A DNA stretch of 36,271 bases from Saprospiraceae bacterium. Its GTDB lineage: Bacteria > Bacteroidota > Bacteroidia > Chitinophagales > Saprospiraceae. The stretch is taken from positions 1-36,271 of the forward strand of contig JALVES010000135.1 of assembly GCA_027030635.1 (NCBI GenBank), in the 5' to 3' direction. Below the pieces are notes generated by a model. It searched no databases. It was not told the DNA's origin and worked only from the letters and a program-made list of their open reading frames with translations. This document shows positions 1 through 9,340 of the stretch, piece after piece (the first letter of the stretch is position 1; each line of letters begins with the position of its first letter). A program made the position numbers and the translations under genes.

Positions 1-91
1 CAACATAAGTAACGACGCGGCCGTCTTCCAACTCTCCAAAGAGGTGTTTGCCTTTATCTAAAGTCATAGCTCTTCCATTTTGCGAAAGCAT
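1..91 (-). CDS. Possible N-terminal part of an unidentified protein running off the left window edge
   Basis: Minus-strand frame reads MLSQNGRAMTLDKGKHLFGELEDGRVVTYV... without a stop to position 1. An alternative start is the ATG at 67. Too short to identify. Confidence 0.3.
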   Translation of the reverse strand, partial: MLSQNGRAMTLDKGKHLFGELEDGRVVTYV

Positions 92-168
92 AAAAGAAGC
101 AGCATTTTGCTGCAAGCCGTAAAGATAGTACAAAGGCCGGATAAATGGCAAGGCAACGGCCTTATAAC

Positions 169-888
169 TCAGCCAAATATCCAATAAACTCCCACGACAA
201 TGGCTAATACACCAGCCCACATCCGCAGTTGAAAGCGAACCTGCTTGCTATGCAGGCTCAGACGCCTGGAAAATTTGCCTATAAAGAGTGCATATAGCCC
301 CATGGCGAGAATAGCTCCTGTAGCAAAGCCCAGTAAGTAGAAAACAGACTGCTGCCTTTCGGCAAAACCCAATGCGGGCAGCAGCAGGAACAAATGCGCT
401 ATGCCCGCAAAGCCATGTAAAACGCCTATGGCCAGGGCCAAACCCGCGTTTTGTCGAAAAGGCTTGTCATGCCTGTGCTCATCGTGCCGACTGCCATGCT
501 TCTTCAAATGACGGTGCTCGTGGCCGTGAATGTGAACATAAGCCCCATCCTCGCTTTCATGCACGTGGGGATGCACGTGATGCCTGTGCTCCTTCCACAC
601 CCGATACACCGCACTCATGCCCAAAAAAATCAAAACCACGCCCACCAGTTGTTCGCTATGCATGGAAACGGACTCAATCGGAATGTAAGGCTTGAAAAAC
701 AAGTAAACCAAACCAATCAAAGCCATGCCGAGAACGTGCCCCACGCCCCAGGCAATGCCGATGGGTGTAAAGCGGCGCTTTTCCTCCAAGACCAGAGGCG
801 TAACCGCAGCCAGATGGTCCGGCCCCGTCAGTACGTGAAAAGCCGAAGCGCCCAATCCGATGACAAAAGGTAAATCCGATAAAATCAT
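169..888 (-). CDS. Nickel/cobalt transporter-like or UreH/TauE-like membrane protein with His-rich loop
   Basis: Several hydrophobic helices, HVLTGPDHLAAVTP motif, and a His-rich cytosolic-type loop (HRHHVHPHVHESEDGAYVHIHGHEHRHLKKHGSRHDEHRHD). Sits beside hypAB. Start at MILSDL (888) preferred over the listed 933 because a promoter-like palindrome lies at 901-920. Confidence 0.75.
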   Translation of the reverse strand: MILSDLPFVIGLGASAFHVLTGPDHLAAVTPLVLEEKRRFTPIGIAWGVGHVLGMALIGLVYLFFKPYIPIESVSMHSEQLVGVVLIFLGMSAVYRVWKEHRHHVHPHVHESEDGAYVHIHGHEHRHLKKHGSRHDEHRHDKPFRQNAGLALAIGVLHGFAGIAHLFLLLPALGFAERQQSVFYLLGFATGAILAMGLYALFIGKFSRRLSLHSKQVRFQLRMWAGVLAIVVGVYWIFG

Positions 889-900
889 AGCCAAATAAAA

Positions 901-920
901 ACTATCTTTGCAAAGATAGT
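901..920. promoter_or_regulatory. Perfect 20-bp palindrome forming two overlapping divergent Bacteroidota -7 elements
   Basis: ACTATCTTTGCAAAGATAGT. TATCTTTG (TAnnTTTG) reads on + at 903-910 and on - at 918-911, between the divergent transporter gene and hypA. No clear -33 element seen. Confidence 0.5.
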
Positions 921-1024
921 CATTGAAGCCCAAACCGAAGCAGGTTTGGGAAATTTAAACGCTCTGATTCAGGAGTTTGAGCGGCTTATGGCGCCCAAAC
1001 CCCTTCGCTTTGAGTACATCTGCC

Positions 1025-1366
1025 ATGCACGAACTATCCATCGCACTCGGCATCGTGAAAATTGCGGAAACGGAAACCCGCAAAGCCGGAGCCTCTGCCG
1101 TCGAAAAAATCGAACTGCTCATAGGCTCCCTCTCCGGCGTCGAACAGGATGCCCTGCACTTCGTCTGGCCCATGGCGGTGAAAGGCAGCGTACTGGAAAA
1201 CGCTGCACTCGACATAGAGACCGTTCCGGCCAAAGCCCGATGCCTGGAGTGTGAGCGCGAATTCGATTTAGAGCACATCTACGATGCCTGCCCCCACTGC
1301 AACAGCTACTTCAAAAACATCCTGCAGGGCAAAGAACTTCAGGTAAAAGCGCTTGAAGTCGTCTGA
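1025..1366 (+). CDS. hypA: Hydrogenase maturation nickel metallochaperone HypA
   Basis: MHELSIALGIVKIAE N-terminus and two CxxC zinc motifs (CLEC...CPHC). ORF trimmed to the ATG at 1025. Confidence 0.95.
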   Translation: MHELSIALGIVKIAETETRKAGASAVEKIELLIGSLSGVEQDALHFVWPMAVKGSVLENAALDIETVPAKARCLECEREFDLEHIYDACPHCNSYFKNILQGKELQVKALEVV

Positions 1367-1400
1367 AAAGCTTATCTTTAAGCCATCAAAAAACAACATC

Positions 1401-2195
1401 ATGTGTGGAGTATGCGGATGTGGCAACACCAACGGTAAAGCCACCATCACCAAACCCGGAGAAAATGCCCTCACCATAGAGGCGCACCAACACCATCACG
1501 GCCACGAACACGGCCATGAACACCACCATCATCACGGCAAATCCGTGCTGGAACTGGAACAGGACATCCTGCGCGAAAACCAACTGGCTGCCGCCAAAAA
1601 CAGAGGTTATTTCGAGGCCAAAAACATCCTCGCCATCAACTTCGTCAGCTCGCCGGGCTCGGGAAAAACGACGCTGTTAGAGGAGACCCTCAAAGCGCTC
1701 AAAGACGAATTCCCCTGCTACGTCATCGAAGGCGACCAGCAAACCATGCACGATGCCAACCGCATTGATGCCCTCGGCATACCCGTGATTCAGGTCAACA
1801 CAGGCCAGGGATGCCATCTGGAAAGCGACATGGTCTATGAAGCCGTCAAAAAGCTCAAGCCCAAAGAAAACGCCTTCCTCTTCATCGAAAACGTGGGCAA
1901 CCTCGTCTGCCCCTCGCTCTTCGACCTGGGCGAAAGCAAACGGGTAGTCATCATCAGCACCACCGAAGGAGAAGACAAACCCATCAAATATCCCGACATC
2001 TTCCACTCGGCCGATCTGTGCATCATCAACAAAATGGACCTGGTGCCTTACCTCAACATCAGCGTAGAAAAAATCAAGGAATACGCCCTGCAGGTCAACC
2101 ACCGGCTGCAGTTTTTTGAAACCTCCTGCACCACGGGTGCCGGCTTAGACGCCTGGCTCCAATGGCTGCGCGAACAAATCAAACAAAACGCCTGA
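1401..2195 (+). CDS. hypB: Hydrogenase nickel incorporation GTPase HypB
   Basis: N-terminal MCGVCGCG metal motif, His-rich stretch HQHHHGHEHGHEHHHHHG, P-loop SSPGSGKTTLL, DxxG/NKMD GTPase motifs. ORF trimmed to the ATG at 1401. Confidence 0.96.
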   Translation: MCGVCGCGNTNGKATITKPGENALTIEAHQHHHGHEHGHEHHHHHGKSVLELEQDILRENQLAAAKNRGYFEAKNILAINFVSSPGSGKTTLLEETLKALKDEFPCYVIEGDQQTMHDANRIDALGIPVIQVNTGQGCHLESDMVYEAVKKLKPKENAFLFIENVGNLVCPSLFDLGESKRVVIISTTEGEDKPIKYPDIFHSADLCIINKMDLVPYLNISVEKIKEYALQVNHRLQFFETSCTTGAGLDAWLQWLREQIKQNA

Positions 2196-2198
2196 ATT

Positions 2199-2450
2199 AT
2201 GTGTCTTTCAATTCCCGGAAAACTGGTGGCCATAACCTCCCAATTGGACGAGATTTTCCGCATGGGCGAAGTGGATTTCGACGGCATCAAAAAAGAAGTC
2301 AACCTCGCCATGGTGCCCGATGCCAAAGTAGGCGATTACGTACTCGTACACGTAGGCGCCGCCATCAGCATCATAGACGAAGAAGAAGCCAAAAGGACCT
2401 TCGAGCTCATCAAACAAATGGGCGAACTGGACGACTTAGAACCCGACTAA
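2199..2450 (+). CDS. hypC: Hydrogenase assembly chaperone HypC
   Basis: MCLSIPGKLVAI signature N-terminus, 83 aa, 3 bp after hypB. Confidence 0.95.
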   Translation: MCLSIPGKLVAITSQLDEIFRMGEVDFDGIKKEVNLAMVPDAKVGDYVLVHVGAAISIIDEEEAKRTFELIKQMGELDDLEPD

Positions 2451-3496
2451 CAAATTCGGGGCAACTGCTCTCCTACCTGCATACTCACCGGGCGCTTTCC
2501 GCCCAGAGCATTGGTGAGCAACACCCTGCCCGCATAGCTCTCCGTTACTTCGCCAATGACAGCGGCATGGCGGGATTTTTCATGAGCCTGCAAGGCCTCC
2601 ACAACTGCTTCGGCCTGTTCAGGCTCCACGATGGCTATAAAGACGCCTTCGTTAGCTGTGTAAAGCGGGTCTAAGCCGAGGAGTTCACAGGCAGCCCGTA
2701 CCTCTGGAGCAAGGGGTAAAGCGCGCTCCTGTAAAACCACGCCCAGGGATATATCCCGGGCAATCTCATTCAAAGTCGAAGCCAGCCCCCCGCGCGTGGG
2801 GTCGCGAAACAGTTTGATGCTGCCTCCAAAGCGCTCCAGCAAATCCATGACCAAATCGTTGAGGTTTGTGGTATCGCTCTCTATGGTCGTATCAAACTCC
2901 AGCCCCTGCCGCACCGACAAGATGGCAATCCCGTGCGTAGCTATCTGATTGCTGACCACGATTTTATCGCCCGGGCGAATGCGCCTCAAATCAATTTGCG
3001 CTTGCGGATGTACATGCCCCAGTCCCGTCGTATTGATAAAGACTTTATCGCCCTTGCCCTTATCCACCACCTTGGTATCGCCCGTAACCACCTTCACTCC
3101 CGCAGCATCACAGGCCTCGCGAATGCTGACCAGAATGCGCCAGAAATCCTCCATCGGCAAGCCCTCTTCCAGTATGAAACTCAGCGAAAGATACTCCGGC
3201 CTGGCGCCGCACATGGCGATGTCATTCACCGTTCCATTCACTGCCAGCTCGCCGATGTCGCCTCCCGGAAAGAAAATGGGGGAAATCACAAAGCTGTCCG
3301 TAGAAAAGGCAATGGGGCCCTGCATATTTAAAAAAGCTCCGTCGTGCCGCCCGTCCAGCATCTCATTTTTCAAGAGGTCGAAGACTCCGCTATCTAAGAG
3401 CTTGTTGGTCAATAAGCCCCCGCTGCCATGCCCCAGCGTGATGACGTCAAAATCAAATTTGGGCATGGGGCAATTGAGTTGCATTTTTTTTTCCAT
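2447..3496 (-). CDS. hypE: Hydrogenase expression/formation protein HypE
   Basis: Full-length PurM-like ATPase with TLGHGSGG and the C-terminal ...LPRIC tail required for carbamoyl transfer. Stop codon overlaps the hypC stop. Confidence 0.95.
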   Translation of the reverse strand: MEKKMQLNCPMPKFDFDVITLGHGSGGLLTNKLLDSGVFDLLKNEMLDGRHDGAFLNMQGPIAFSTDSFVISPIFFPGGDIGELAVNGTVNDIAMCGARPEYLSLSFILEEGLPMEDFWRILVSIREACDAAGVKVVTGDTKVVDKGKGDKVFINTTGLGHVHPQAQIDLRRIRPGDKIVVSNQIATHGIAILSVRQGLEFDTTIESDTTNLNDLVMDLLERFGGSIKLFRDPTRGGLASTLNEIARDISLGVVLQERALPLAPEVRAACELLGLDPLYTANEGVFIAIVEPEQAEAVVEALQAHEKSRHAAVIGEVTESYAGRVLLTNALGGKRPVSMQVGEQLPRIC

Positions 3497-3522
3497 GAGA
3501 AACTACGTCTAAAGCATTCACG

Positions 3523-3546
3523 CAAAGATACGTTTTATTATCTTTG
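3523..3546. promoter_or_regulatory. Divergent pair of -7 elements between hypE and the aat-like gene
   Basis: CAAAGATA (3523-3530, TATCTTTG on -) and TATCTTTG (3539-3546, +) as an inverted repeat with an 8-bp spacer. The + element ends 3 bp before the aat-like ATG at 3550. Confidence 0.5.
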
Positions 3547-3549
3547 CTC

Positions 3550-4194
3550 ATGCCTTATTTCGAACTGCCATCTGCCGGACCGCCCTCGTTTCCTCCTGCG
3601 CATTTTGCGGATCAGGAAGGCCTGCTCGCCACCGGTGGCGAACTCACAGCCGAGTGGTTGCTGGCCGCTTATCAGGCCGGCATCTACCTGTGGTGCAGCC
3701 CCATGGAACCGCTCTACTGGTGGTCGCCCGACCCAAGGATCGTCCTCTTTCCCGAAGACATCCACATCCCCGGGCCGGTACGGGCATTGCAAAACGACGA
3801 AAGCCTGCAAAAACGCTTTAACGCCGAGCTGCCACGCCTCATCAAACTCTGCGAAGAGCAATGGAATCAACCGCCGATGAGCAGAGAATGGCTGAGCGGA
3901 GCCTTCGCCCAGGCTTATCTCGAACTCGGGAAAACGGGCGTAGTGCGCTCCATCATCCTTCAAAAAAATGGCGAAATCCTCGGCGGCGCTTTTGGCGCTC
4001 TCCATGGCAGGGTTTTCTCCTGCGAATACGTCTGCGAAAACCAAAGCGGATATGCCGAACTGGCCCTGATCGAACTCAGCCGAAAACTGAGCACAGAAGG
4101 CATGGTCTGCATGGACCTGCACAAAGACACAAGCGCTACCGATGACATAGGTTATCGGGAAATTTCCAAAAACGAATTCCTCTCACTTCTATAA
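3550..4194 (+). CDS. Leucyl/phenylalanyl-tRNA--protein transferase-like (Aat-like), divergent
   Basis: GLLATGGELTAEWLLAAYQAGIYLWCSP...WWSPDPRIVLFPEDIHI matches the Aat N-terminal pattern. The C-terminal active-site motifs diverge (see findings). Confidence 0.8.
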   Translation: MPYFELPSAGPPSFPPAHFADQEGLLATGGELTAEWLLAAYQAGIYLWCSPMEPLYWWSPDPRIVLFPEDIHIPGPVRALQNDESLQKRFNAELPRLIKLCEEQWNQPPMSREWLSGAFAQAYLELGKTGVVRSIILQKNGEILGGAFGALHGRVFSCEYVCENQSGYAELALIELSRKLSTEGMVCMDLHKDTSATDDIGYREISKNEFLSLL

Positions 4195-4206
4195 AAACAC
4201 TCCAAC

Positions 4207-5535
4207 ATGGCCAAACCACAAGACATCCTCAAGCGAATAGAAAAAACCTCAAACCCGCGGCTACGCGCCGAGCAGTATCACCTGCTCGCAACCATCTATC
4301 TCGAAGAAAGAAAACCGGAAAAAGTCATCGAGAGCCTGAAAATGTCCGGAGAACTGGCAAAGCAGTTCTCCGAAGATGAACGCAACGAGATTGCCCAGGT
4401 ACATGCCGGTATTCTTATCTCCATGGGCATACTGTTTACACAGGAAAAAGATTTCAAAACCGCTGTCAAAGCCTATACCAAAGCCACCCGCATCTTAGAA
4501 AGACTCTTCGAAGAAGAAGTCCAAAAAGACTTTTCGTTCCTGCTTCATTCCTACCTCTCCATTATTGAGCTGTCGGAAAATCTGAAAGATTTTCACAACG
4601 TCAAAAAAAATTACAGGGCCATACTGAAACTCACCGCAAAACTGCCTGAAAAAGACCGAAATTCAAAAAAATACAAAAGCCTTGCTGCTTTGGCCCATCA
4701 ACGAATCGGCAGCATAGCTTTGGAGAACATCCAAACAGAAGAAGCACGAAAAGAACTCACACAATCGCTCTTCCTCTATCAGGAACTCGTCAGCGAAAAA
4801 GGAGACGAATACCGCCCCCAACTCATCTTTACCCTCAACAACCTCGGTATTAGCTGCAGACTCGACAACCAATACTCTAACGCCATCCGCTATCTGATGG
4901 CAGCACTGGAACAACAGGAAATCCTCAGCAAGAAAGACCCCCAAAAGTACCTGCCCTATTGCGCCGCAAGCCTGAATGTGATCGGCAACCTATATACCGA
5001 AAAGAAAAACATCCGCGATGAACTGGATGGCTCCAGCCCCTTTACAGGCTTTGGGCAGCTCAGTGCAAACCAGGATGAAAAAGAAAAACGCAAAAAAGAA
5101 GATAAAAAGAAAGCCGCGGAGTACTATCAACGCGCTTTAGAAATCTATCGCCAACTCAGCTCCACAGATCCATCCTACCTGCCCTCCGTGGCTTCCACTC
5201 TTCACAACCTCGGAGTCCTGCACGACGAGTATGGAGAAGAAAAAAAAGCCCTCGACTACTACACCCAGGCACTCAAAATGAGACGCAAACTGGCAACCCA
5301 AGACCCCGACTTCTTTCGGGTTGATCTCGCCATCACACTGCTCAACATCATCACCCTGCTGTGGAGCCGGGTTGAAAATGGCAAACGCGAAAACATCGTC
5401 AAAGCCCTGCCCCTGTTAGAAGAGGCAGAAGTCTGCCTCAGCTACTACGACGAAACCGAAGGAGCCATCGGAGCCATGAAAGTGGAGTTGGAGTATTATC
5501 AAAACCGCTTTGCAAAGGCCAAAGAAGAAAGGTAA
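4207..5535 (+). CDS. Tetratricopeptide repeat protein
   Basis: Repeated TPR-like helices (e.g. ASTLHNLGVLHDEYGEEKKALDYYTQALKMRRKL). Starts 12 bp after the aat-like gene. Confidence 0.85.
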   Translation: MAKPQDILKRIEKTSNPRLRAEQYHLLATIYLEERKPEKVIESLKMSGELAKQFSEDERNEIAQVHAGILISMGILFTQEKDFKTAVKAYTKATRILERLFEEEVQKDFSFLLHSYLSIIELSENLKDFHNVKKNYRAILKLTAKLPEKDRNSKKYKSLAALAHQRIGSIALENIQTEEARKELTQSLFLYQELVSEKGDEYRPQLIFTLNNLGISCRLDNQYSNAIRYLMAALEQQEILSKKDPQKYLPYCAASLNVIGNLYTEKKNIRDELDGSSPFTGFGQLSANQDEKEKRKKEDKKKAAEYYQRALEIYRQLSSTDPSYLPSVASTLHNLGVLHDEYGEEKKALDYYTQALKMRRKLATQDPDFFRVDLAITLLNIITLLWSRVENGKRENIVKALPLLEEAEVCLSYYDETEGAIGAMKVELEYYQNRFAKAKEER

Positions 5536-5546
5536 AACTTAACAAT

Positions 5547-5810
5547 TCATTCCATCAGCAATTCGTATCGCCGGACAAACTGCTCGACCTGCTCTTCACT
5601 GTACGCCTCCAAAATGCAGACCAGTACTTCAAAAGCAGATTCACCGGTGGCCTCGCTCTCGGTTTTCATGCGACGCAAAATATCCCAGAACTGCTCATCT
5701 GTCAGTTCTCTGACTGCTGAGGCTTCCCGCTCCCCGGCAACGGCTTTCCCGCTGCGCTCTTGCTGCAAAGTTTCACTACGCCTTTTCAAGAAAGCTCGTA
5801 ACTTACTCAT
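5547..5810 (-). CDS. Small hypothetical protein (87 aa)
   Basis: ORF downstream of hypF in the same orientation. ELTDEQFWDILRRMKTES... faintly resembles the N-terminus of DUF4240-type proteins; not verified. Confidence 0.55.
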   Translation of the reverse strand: MSKLRAFLKRRSETLQQERSGKAVAGEREASAVRELTDEQFWDILRRMKTESEATGESAFEVLVCILEAYSEEQVEQFVRRYELLME

Positions 5811-5822
5811 ATTGCTGTGCTT

Positions 5823-8105
5823 TTACATGCCCTGAAAAGCCATCACCTGCCCAAATGAAATACATTCGTCATTGGGCGAAAGCTGCCGGTGGAAATACAG
5901 CTTTTTTTCATCTCCCATCAACGAAATGGCCAGGTCTGCCAGCCAGGCATTTTGAAAAACGCCACCACTAAAAGCAATTTTCTCAAAACCGTGCGTTTCA
6001 GCAAAGTTAGCAATATATTGCACAAGAGACAAGTGAAACCTGGCACTGATGAAATCGGGCTGCAGCCCCTTTTTTAAGTCCTGCAAAACGGCCTGCAGCA
6101 GAAAAGTCGTCATATCCTCCGGTAAAATGCCCGCAGGCAGATAGGAGTAATAAAAGGAAATCCCGTTTTTTCTAAAATAGCGATAAGCTGCCTGCTCCAA
6201 CTGCATGGCAGCCTGCCCTTCGTAAGTCTGTCGGTCTATGCCAAACAAAAGCGAGGCCACTCCATCGAACAAACGCCCCACGCTGGAGGTCTTCAAATCG
6301 CTGCCTGTCTCTAACAAATGCCTATAAATGCGCCACTCCTCAGCCGTAAAGCGAGATTGCAAAAAGTCATCTGCACCTTCCAGGCCATGCGTCAAAGCCA
6401 AAGCCGAAATGCGCGGTTCCCGTGGCATTTTGTCGCCCAGGATAAAATCAAAATACGGCAAATGCCCCAGCCGCTCTGCCCGGCCATTTTCATAGGAAAA
6501 AAACTCTCCACCCCAAATCTGCCCGTCATCGCCCAGGCCCGTGCCATCCCAAATCACACCCAGCACCCGCTCCCCGGCTTCCAACAAATTGTGCTCTCCC
6601 AACACGGCGTAAAAATGCGCGAGATGGTGTTGAACTTCCAAAACGGGAACGCCTCTCTGCTCCGCCAGCTCGCGACCCCATTGAGTCGAAAAATAAGCGG
6701 GATGTTTATCCACCAAAATGTATTCCGGCTCAAAGTGGAAAAGGTTCTCAAAATGCCTCAAAACCTCCCGATAATTTTCCTGGGCTTCGTAATGCTCCGT
6801 ATTTCCGAGATACTGACTGACAAAGAGATTTCTCTGATGTAAAAGGCTAAAGGTGCTTTTCAACATGGCTCCCATCGCCAATACGGCATTTGGCGGAAGC
6901 CTCAAACCCTCCTGAATCAGGGAAGGCGCCATGCCTCGCGAACGCCTCAAAACAATTCTTTGACGCTTCAGGGGAGTAAAGCGCACAACGCTGTCGTCCT
7001 GTGGAAGTACAATTTCTCTGTTGTTGATCAAAATCGCATCGGCAATGAGGGAGAGCTGTTCGATTGCCTGTTCATCGCTATAGATGATGGTGGAGTTGCT
7101 GGCGTTCCCGCTGGTGGCTACAATGGGTTTGAAAAAATAGCCCAACAGCAAATCGTACAGAGGCGTATAGGGCAACATCACTCCGAGCTGTTGCAAGCCA
7201 GGCGCAATGGCATCAAAAGCGAGTGGCTTCCAAGGGTCTTCCTTCAGGCGCATGATCACAATGGGCGCTTCTACGGATTCCAGCTCTAACTTTTCCCCGA
7301 TGTCCATCTCCACATCTTCGGCCAATTCATAGACATTGTGATACATGAGTGCAAAGGGCTTGTCCGGCCTGTTTTTTCGCTTCCGCAAGCGCTGTACGAC
7401 CTCGGGCTGTGTGGCATCGCAGGTCAACAAATAACCTCCAATTCCTTTGATGGCGACGATTTTGCCGCTCTTCCACAGTTCTGCAATTTCCTCGAAGCGC
7501 TCCAGAGGTTTTTTGCCCTCTTCGGGCGTCCACAAAAACAGTTGAATGGCACATTGAGGGCAGGAATTCGTCTGGGAATGGTAGCGCCGGTCGAAAGGGT
7601 CTTCGTATTCCCGTTGGCAATCATCACACATGGTAAAAGCATCCATCGTGCTGCGCTCGCGGTCGTAAGGCAGCTCGCGTATGAGGGAATAACGCGGCCC
7701 GCAATCCGTACAGGTCGTGAAGGGATAAAGATAACGGCGATTGTCCTCATCATACATCTCCTCGCGACAATTTTGGCAAAAAGCAAAATCGGGCGTGAGC
7801 ATCAGGCCCTTAAAGTTTTCTCCGGCCTGGCTGTGTATGATACGAAAATCTTCGAATACCTCATCGCTAAAAACTTCCTCGAGCCGGCTATCCGTTACGC
7901 GCGCACGGGGCGGCAATTCGCTCAGTATCAGCTGTTCAAAGGCCTTGGCTTTCGCCAAATTTTCGGCATGGAAGCGGATGTGTACGCCATCGGAGGTGTT
8001 GTTTACATATCCACGCAGGCCTTCATTTGCCGCAAGGCTAAAAACCAAAGGACGGAAACCCACCCCCTGTACAATGCCCTGAATATGTATGTGAAATGTT
8101 TTCAC
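5823..8105 (-). CDS. hypF: Carbamoyltransferase HypF
   Basis: N-terminal acylphosphatase domain (IQGIVQGVGFRPLVF), paired CxxC zinc fingers (CQNC...CTDC, CDDC...CPQC), YrdC-like and Kae1-like domains (VQHHLAH, GGVFQN). Confidence 0.97.
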   Translation of the reverse strand: MKTFHIHIQGIVQGVGFRPLVFSLAANEGLRGYVNNTSDGVHIRFHAENLAKAKAFEQLILSELPPRARVTDSRLEEVFSDEVFEDFRIIHSQAGENFKGLMLTPDFAFCQNCREEMYDEDNRRYLYPFTTCTDCGPRYSLIRELPYDRERSTMDAFTMCDDCQREYEDPFDRRYHSQTNSCPQCAIQLFLWTPEEGKKPLERFEEIAELWKSGKIVAIKGIGGYLLTCDATQPEVVQRLRKRKNRPDKPFALMYHNVYELAEDVEMDIGEKLELESVEAPIVIMRLKEDPWKPLAFDAIAPGLQQLGVMLPYTPLYDLLLGYFFKPIVATSGNASNSTIIYSDEQAIEQLSLIADAILINNREIVLPQDDSVVRFTPLKRQRIVLRRSRGMAPSLIQEGLRLPPNAVLAMGAMLKSTFSLLHQRNLFVSQYLGNTEHYEAQENYREVLRHFENLFHFEPEYILVDKHPAYFSTQWGRELAEQRGVPVLEVQHHLAHFYAVLGEHNLLEAGERVLGVIWDGTGLGDDGQIWGGEFFSYENGRAERLGHLPYFDFILGDKMPREPRISALALTHGLEGADDFLQSRFTAEEWRIYRHLLETGSDLKTSSVGRLFDGVASLLFGIDRQTYEGQAAMQLEQAAYRYFRKNGISFYYSYLPAGILPEDMTTFLLQAVLQDLKKGLQPDFISARFHLSLVQYIANFAETHGFEKIAFSGGVFQNAWLADLAISLMGDEKKLYFHRQLSPNDECISFGQVMAFQGM

Positions 8106-8626
8106 GACACACTGTCACGAATTTCTTCAGCCAAAGCCAAAATATCCCCGATAGCAGTTTCGATGCTTTGCTCCACCGGCGGAGTCATCTCAGTGGTCAT
8201 GGGCTGTACGCCTTCGACGGAAATTGTGATGAGGTAGAGATCGGGCATGTTGTTTTCCTTAAGAAGATAAAGCGTCTCTACCATGTCCTTGAGGCCTACA
8301 TCGTGTACACTCAGACTTTTGGGGAAGTCCGAAGCAAACCTGGGGCGAATGCTTCGAATGGTACCAGCAGGCCGCCCGTCCATGGTAGCATCCACAAAGA
8401 TAACAGTTCCATAGACATCAAAGACATTCATCAGAAAAAAACCGGCAGTACCTCCATCTAACACATCCACGTAAGGGGGCAAATCCATTTTCTCCATGCG
8501 ATGCACGAGATGTACACCTACGCCTTCATCGCCCATGAGGTAATTGCCCACACCCAACACGAGGATGCTGTTGGATTTATCCTCTCCAAAAACAGCATCC
8601 TGCAGAGGCGTTTTTTGATGGCTCAT
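8102..8626 (-). CDS. [NiFe]-hydrogenase maturation protease (HyaD/HoxM type)
   Basis: ILVLGVGNYLMGDEGVGVHLV...LDGGTAGF...VDATMDG...HDVG motifs. Overlaps the hypF start by 4 bp. Confidence 0.93.
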   Translation of the reverse strand: MSHQKTPLQDAVFGEDKSNSILVLGVGNYLMGDEGVGVHLVHRMEKMDLPPYVDVLDGGTAGFFLMNVFDVYGTVIFVDATMDGRPAGTIRSIRPRFASDFPKSLSVHDVGLKDMVETLYLLKENNMPDLYLITISVEGVQPMTTEMTPPVEQSIETAIGDILALAEEIRDSVS

Positions 8627-8633
8627 AAGTCTT

Positions 8634-9329
8634 TCACTCCTCCTTAAAGCGCTCCTTCTTAAAAAATTTAAAACCGCTGATCATGGAAGAGACCTCTCCA
8701 TTGCTTTCCATCCAATCATGGAACAAGACCAGATAGACATGGACGAAGACAATGAACCAAATCAACCACATGCTCAGATGGTGGATGGTGCGGGCCATGA
8801 AGTCGCCACCCAGCGCAGCCGGCACCCAGGCAAACATCTTGGGGAACCACCAACTCGCATTGTTTGAAAACAAACCAAAACCCGTAAACACCATCACCAG
8901 AGCCAGCAGGAACATCAGCAGATAGGCCAGGCCGGCTACGGCATTATGCCCTATGTTTACACTTGAAAGACCGGGCTTTCTTTCCGGAATGAGAAGGATG
9001 TCGTGCTTCAATACGTGCAGCATATTTTGCAGGCCCTTTTTGTTGAAGGGCAGGAAATTCCTCCAATGGGCATAGCGGTTGCCGGCAAATGCCCAATAGA
9101 TGCGCAAAATCATCACAGCTACAAAGAGGTAAGCAGCCGTAAAGTGTATGAATCGCACGATGCCAAACCAATAGCGATGCGAAGCCTCATCGCCCGACAT
9201 GATGGCCGGAGGGTCGGCAATGAGGAAGCCCGTGATGGTCAGGGTTAAAATGCACAACGCATTGATCCAGTGAAATATCCTGACAGGGCCTTCCCAAATA
9301 TAGAGTCTTTTGTAGTCTTGAGTTTTCAT
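8634..9329 (-). CDS. Ni/Fe-hydrogenase b-type cytochrome subunit
   Basis: LYIWEGPVRIFHWINALCILTLTITGFLIADPP, four hydrophobic helices with conserved His. Start at 9329 (MKTQDY) avoids overlap with the large subunit. Confidence 0.93.
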   Translation of the reverse strand: MKTQDYKRLYIWEGPVRIFHWINALCILTLTITGFLIADPPAIMSGDEASHRYWFGIVRFIHFTAAYLFVAVMILRIYWAFAGNRYAHWRNFLPFNKKGLQNMLHVLKHDILLIPERKPGLSSVNIGHNAVAGLAYLLMFLLALVMVFTGFGLFSNNASWWFPKMFAWVPAALGGDFMARTIHHLSMWLIWFIVFVHVYLVLFHDWMESNGEVSSMISGFKFFKKERFKEE

Positions 9330-9340
9330 GCCGGATGCTT

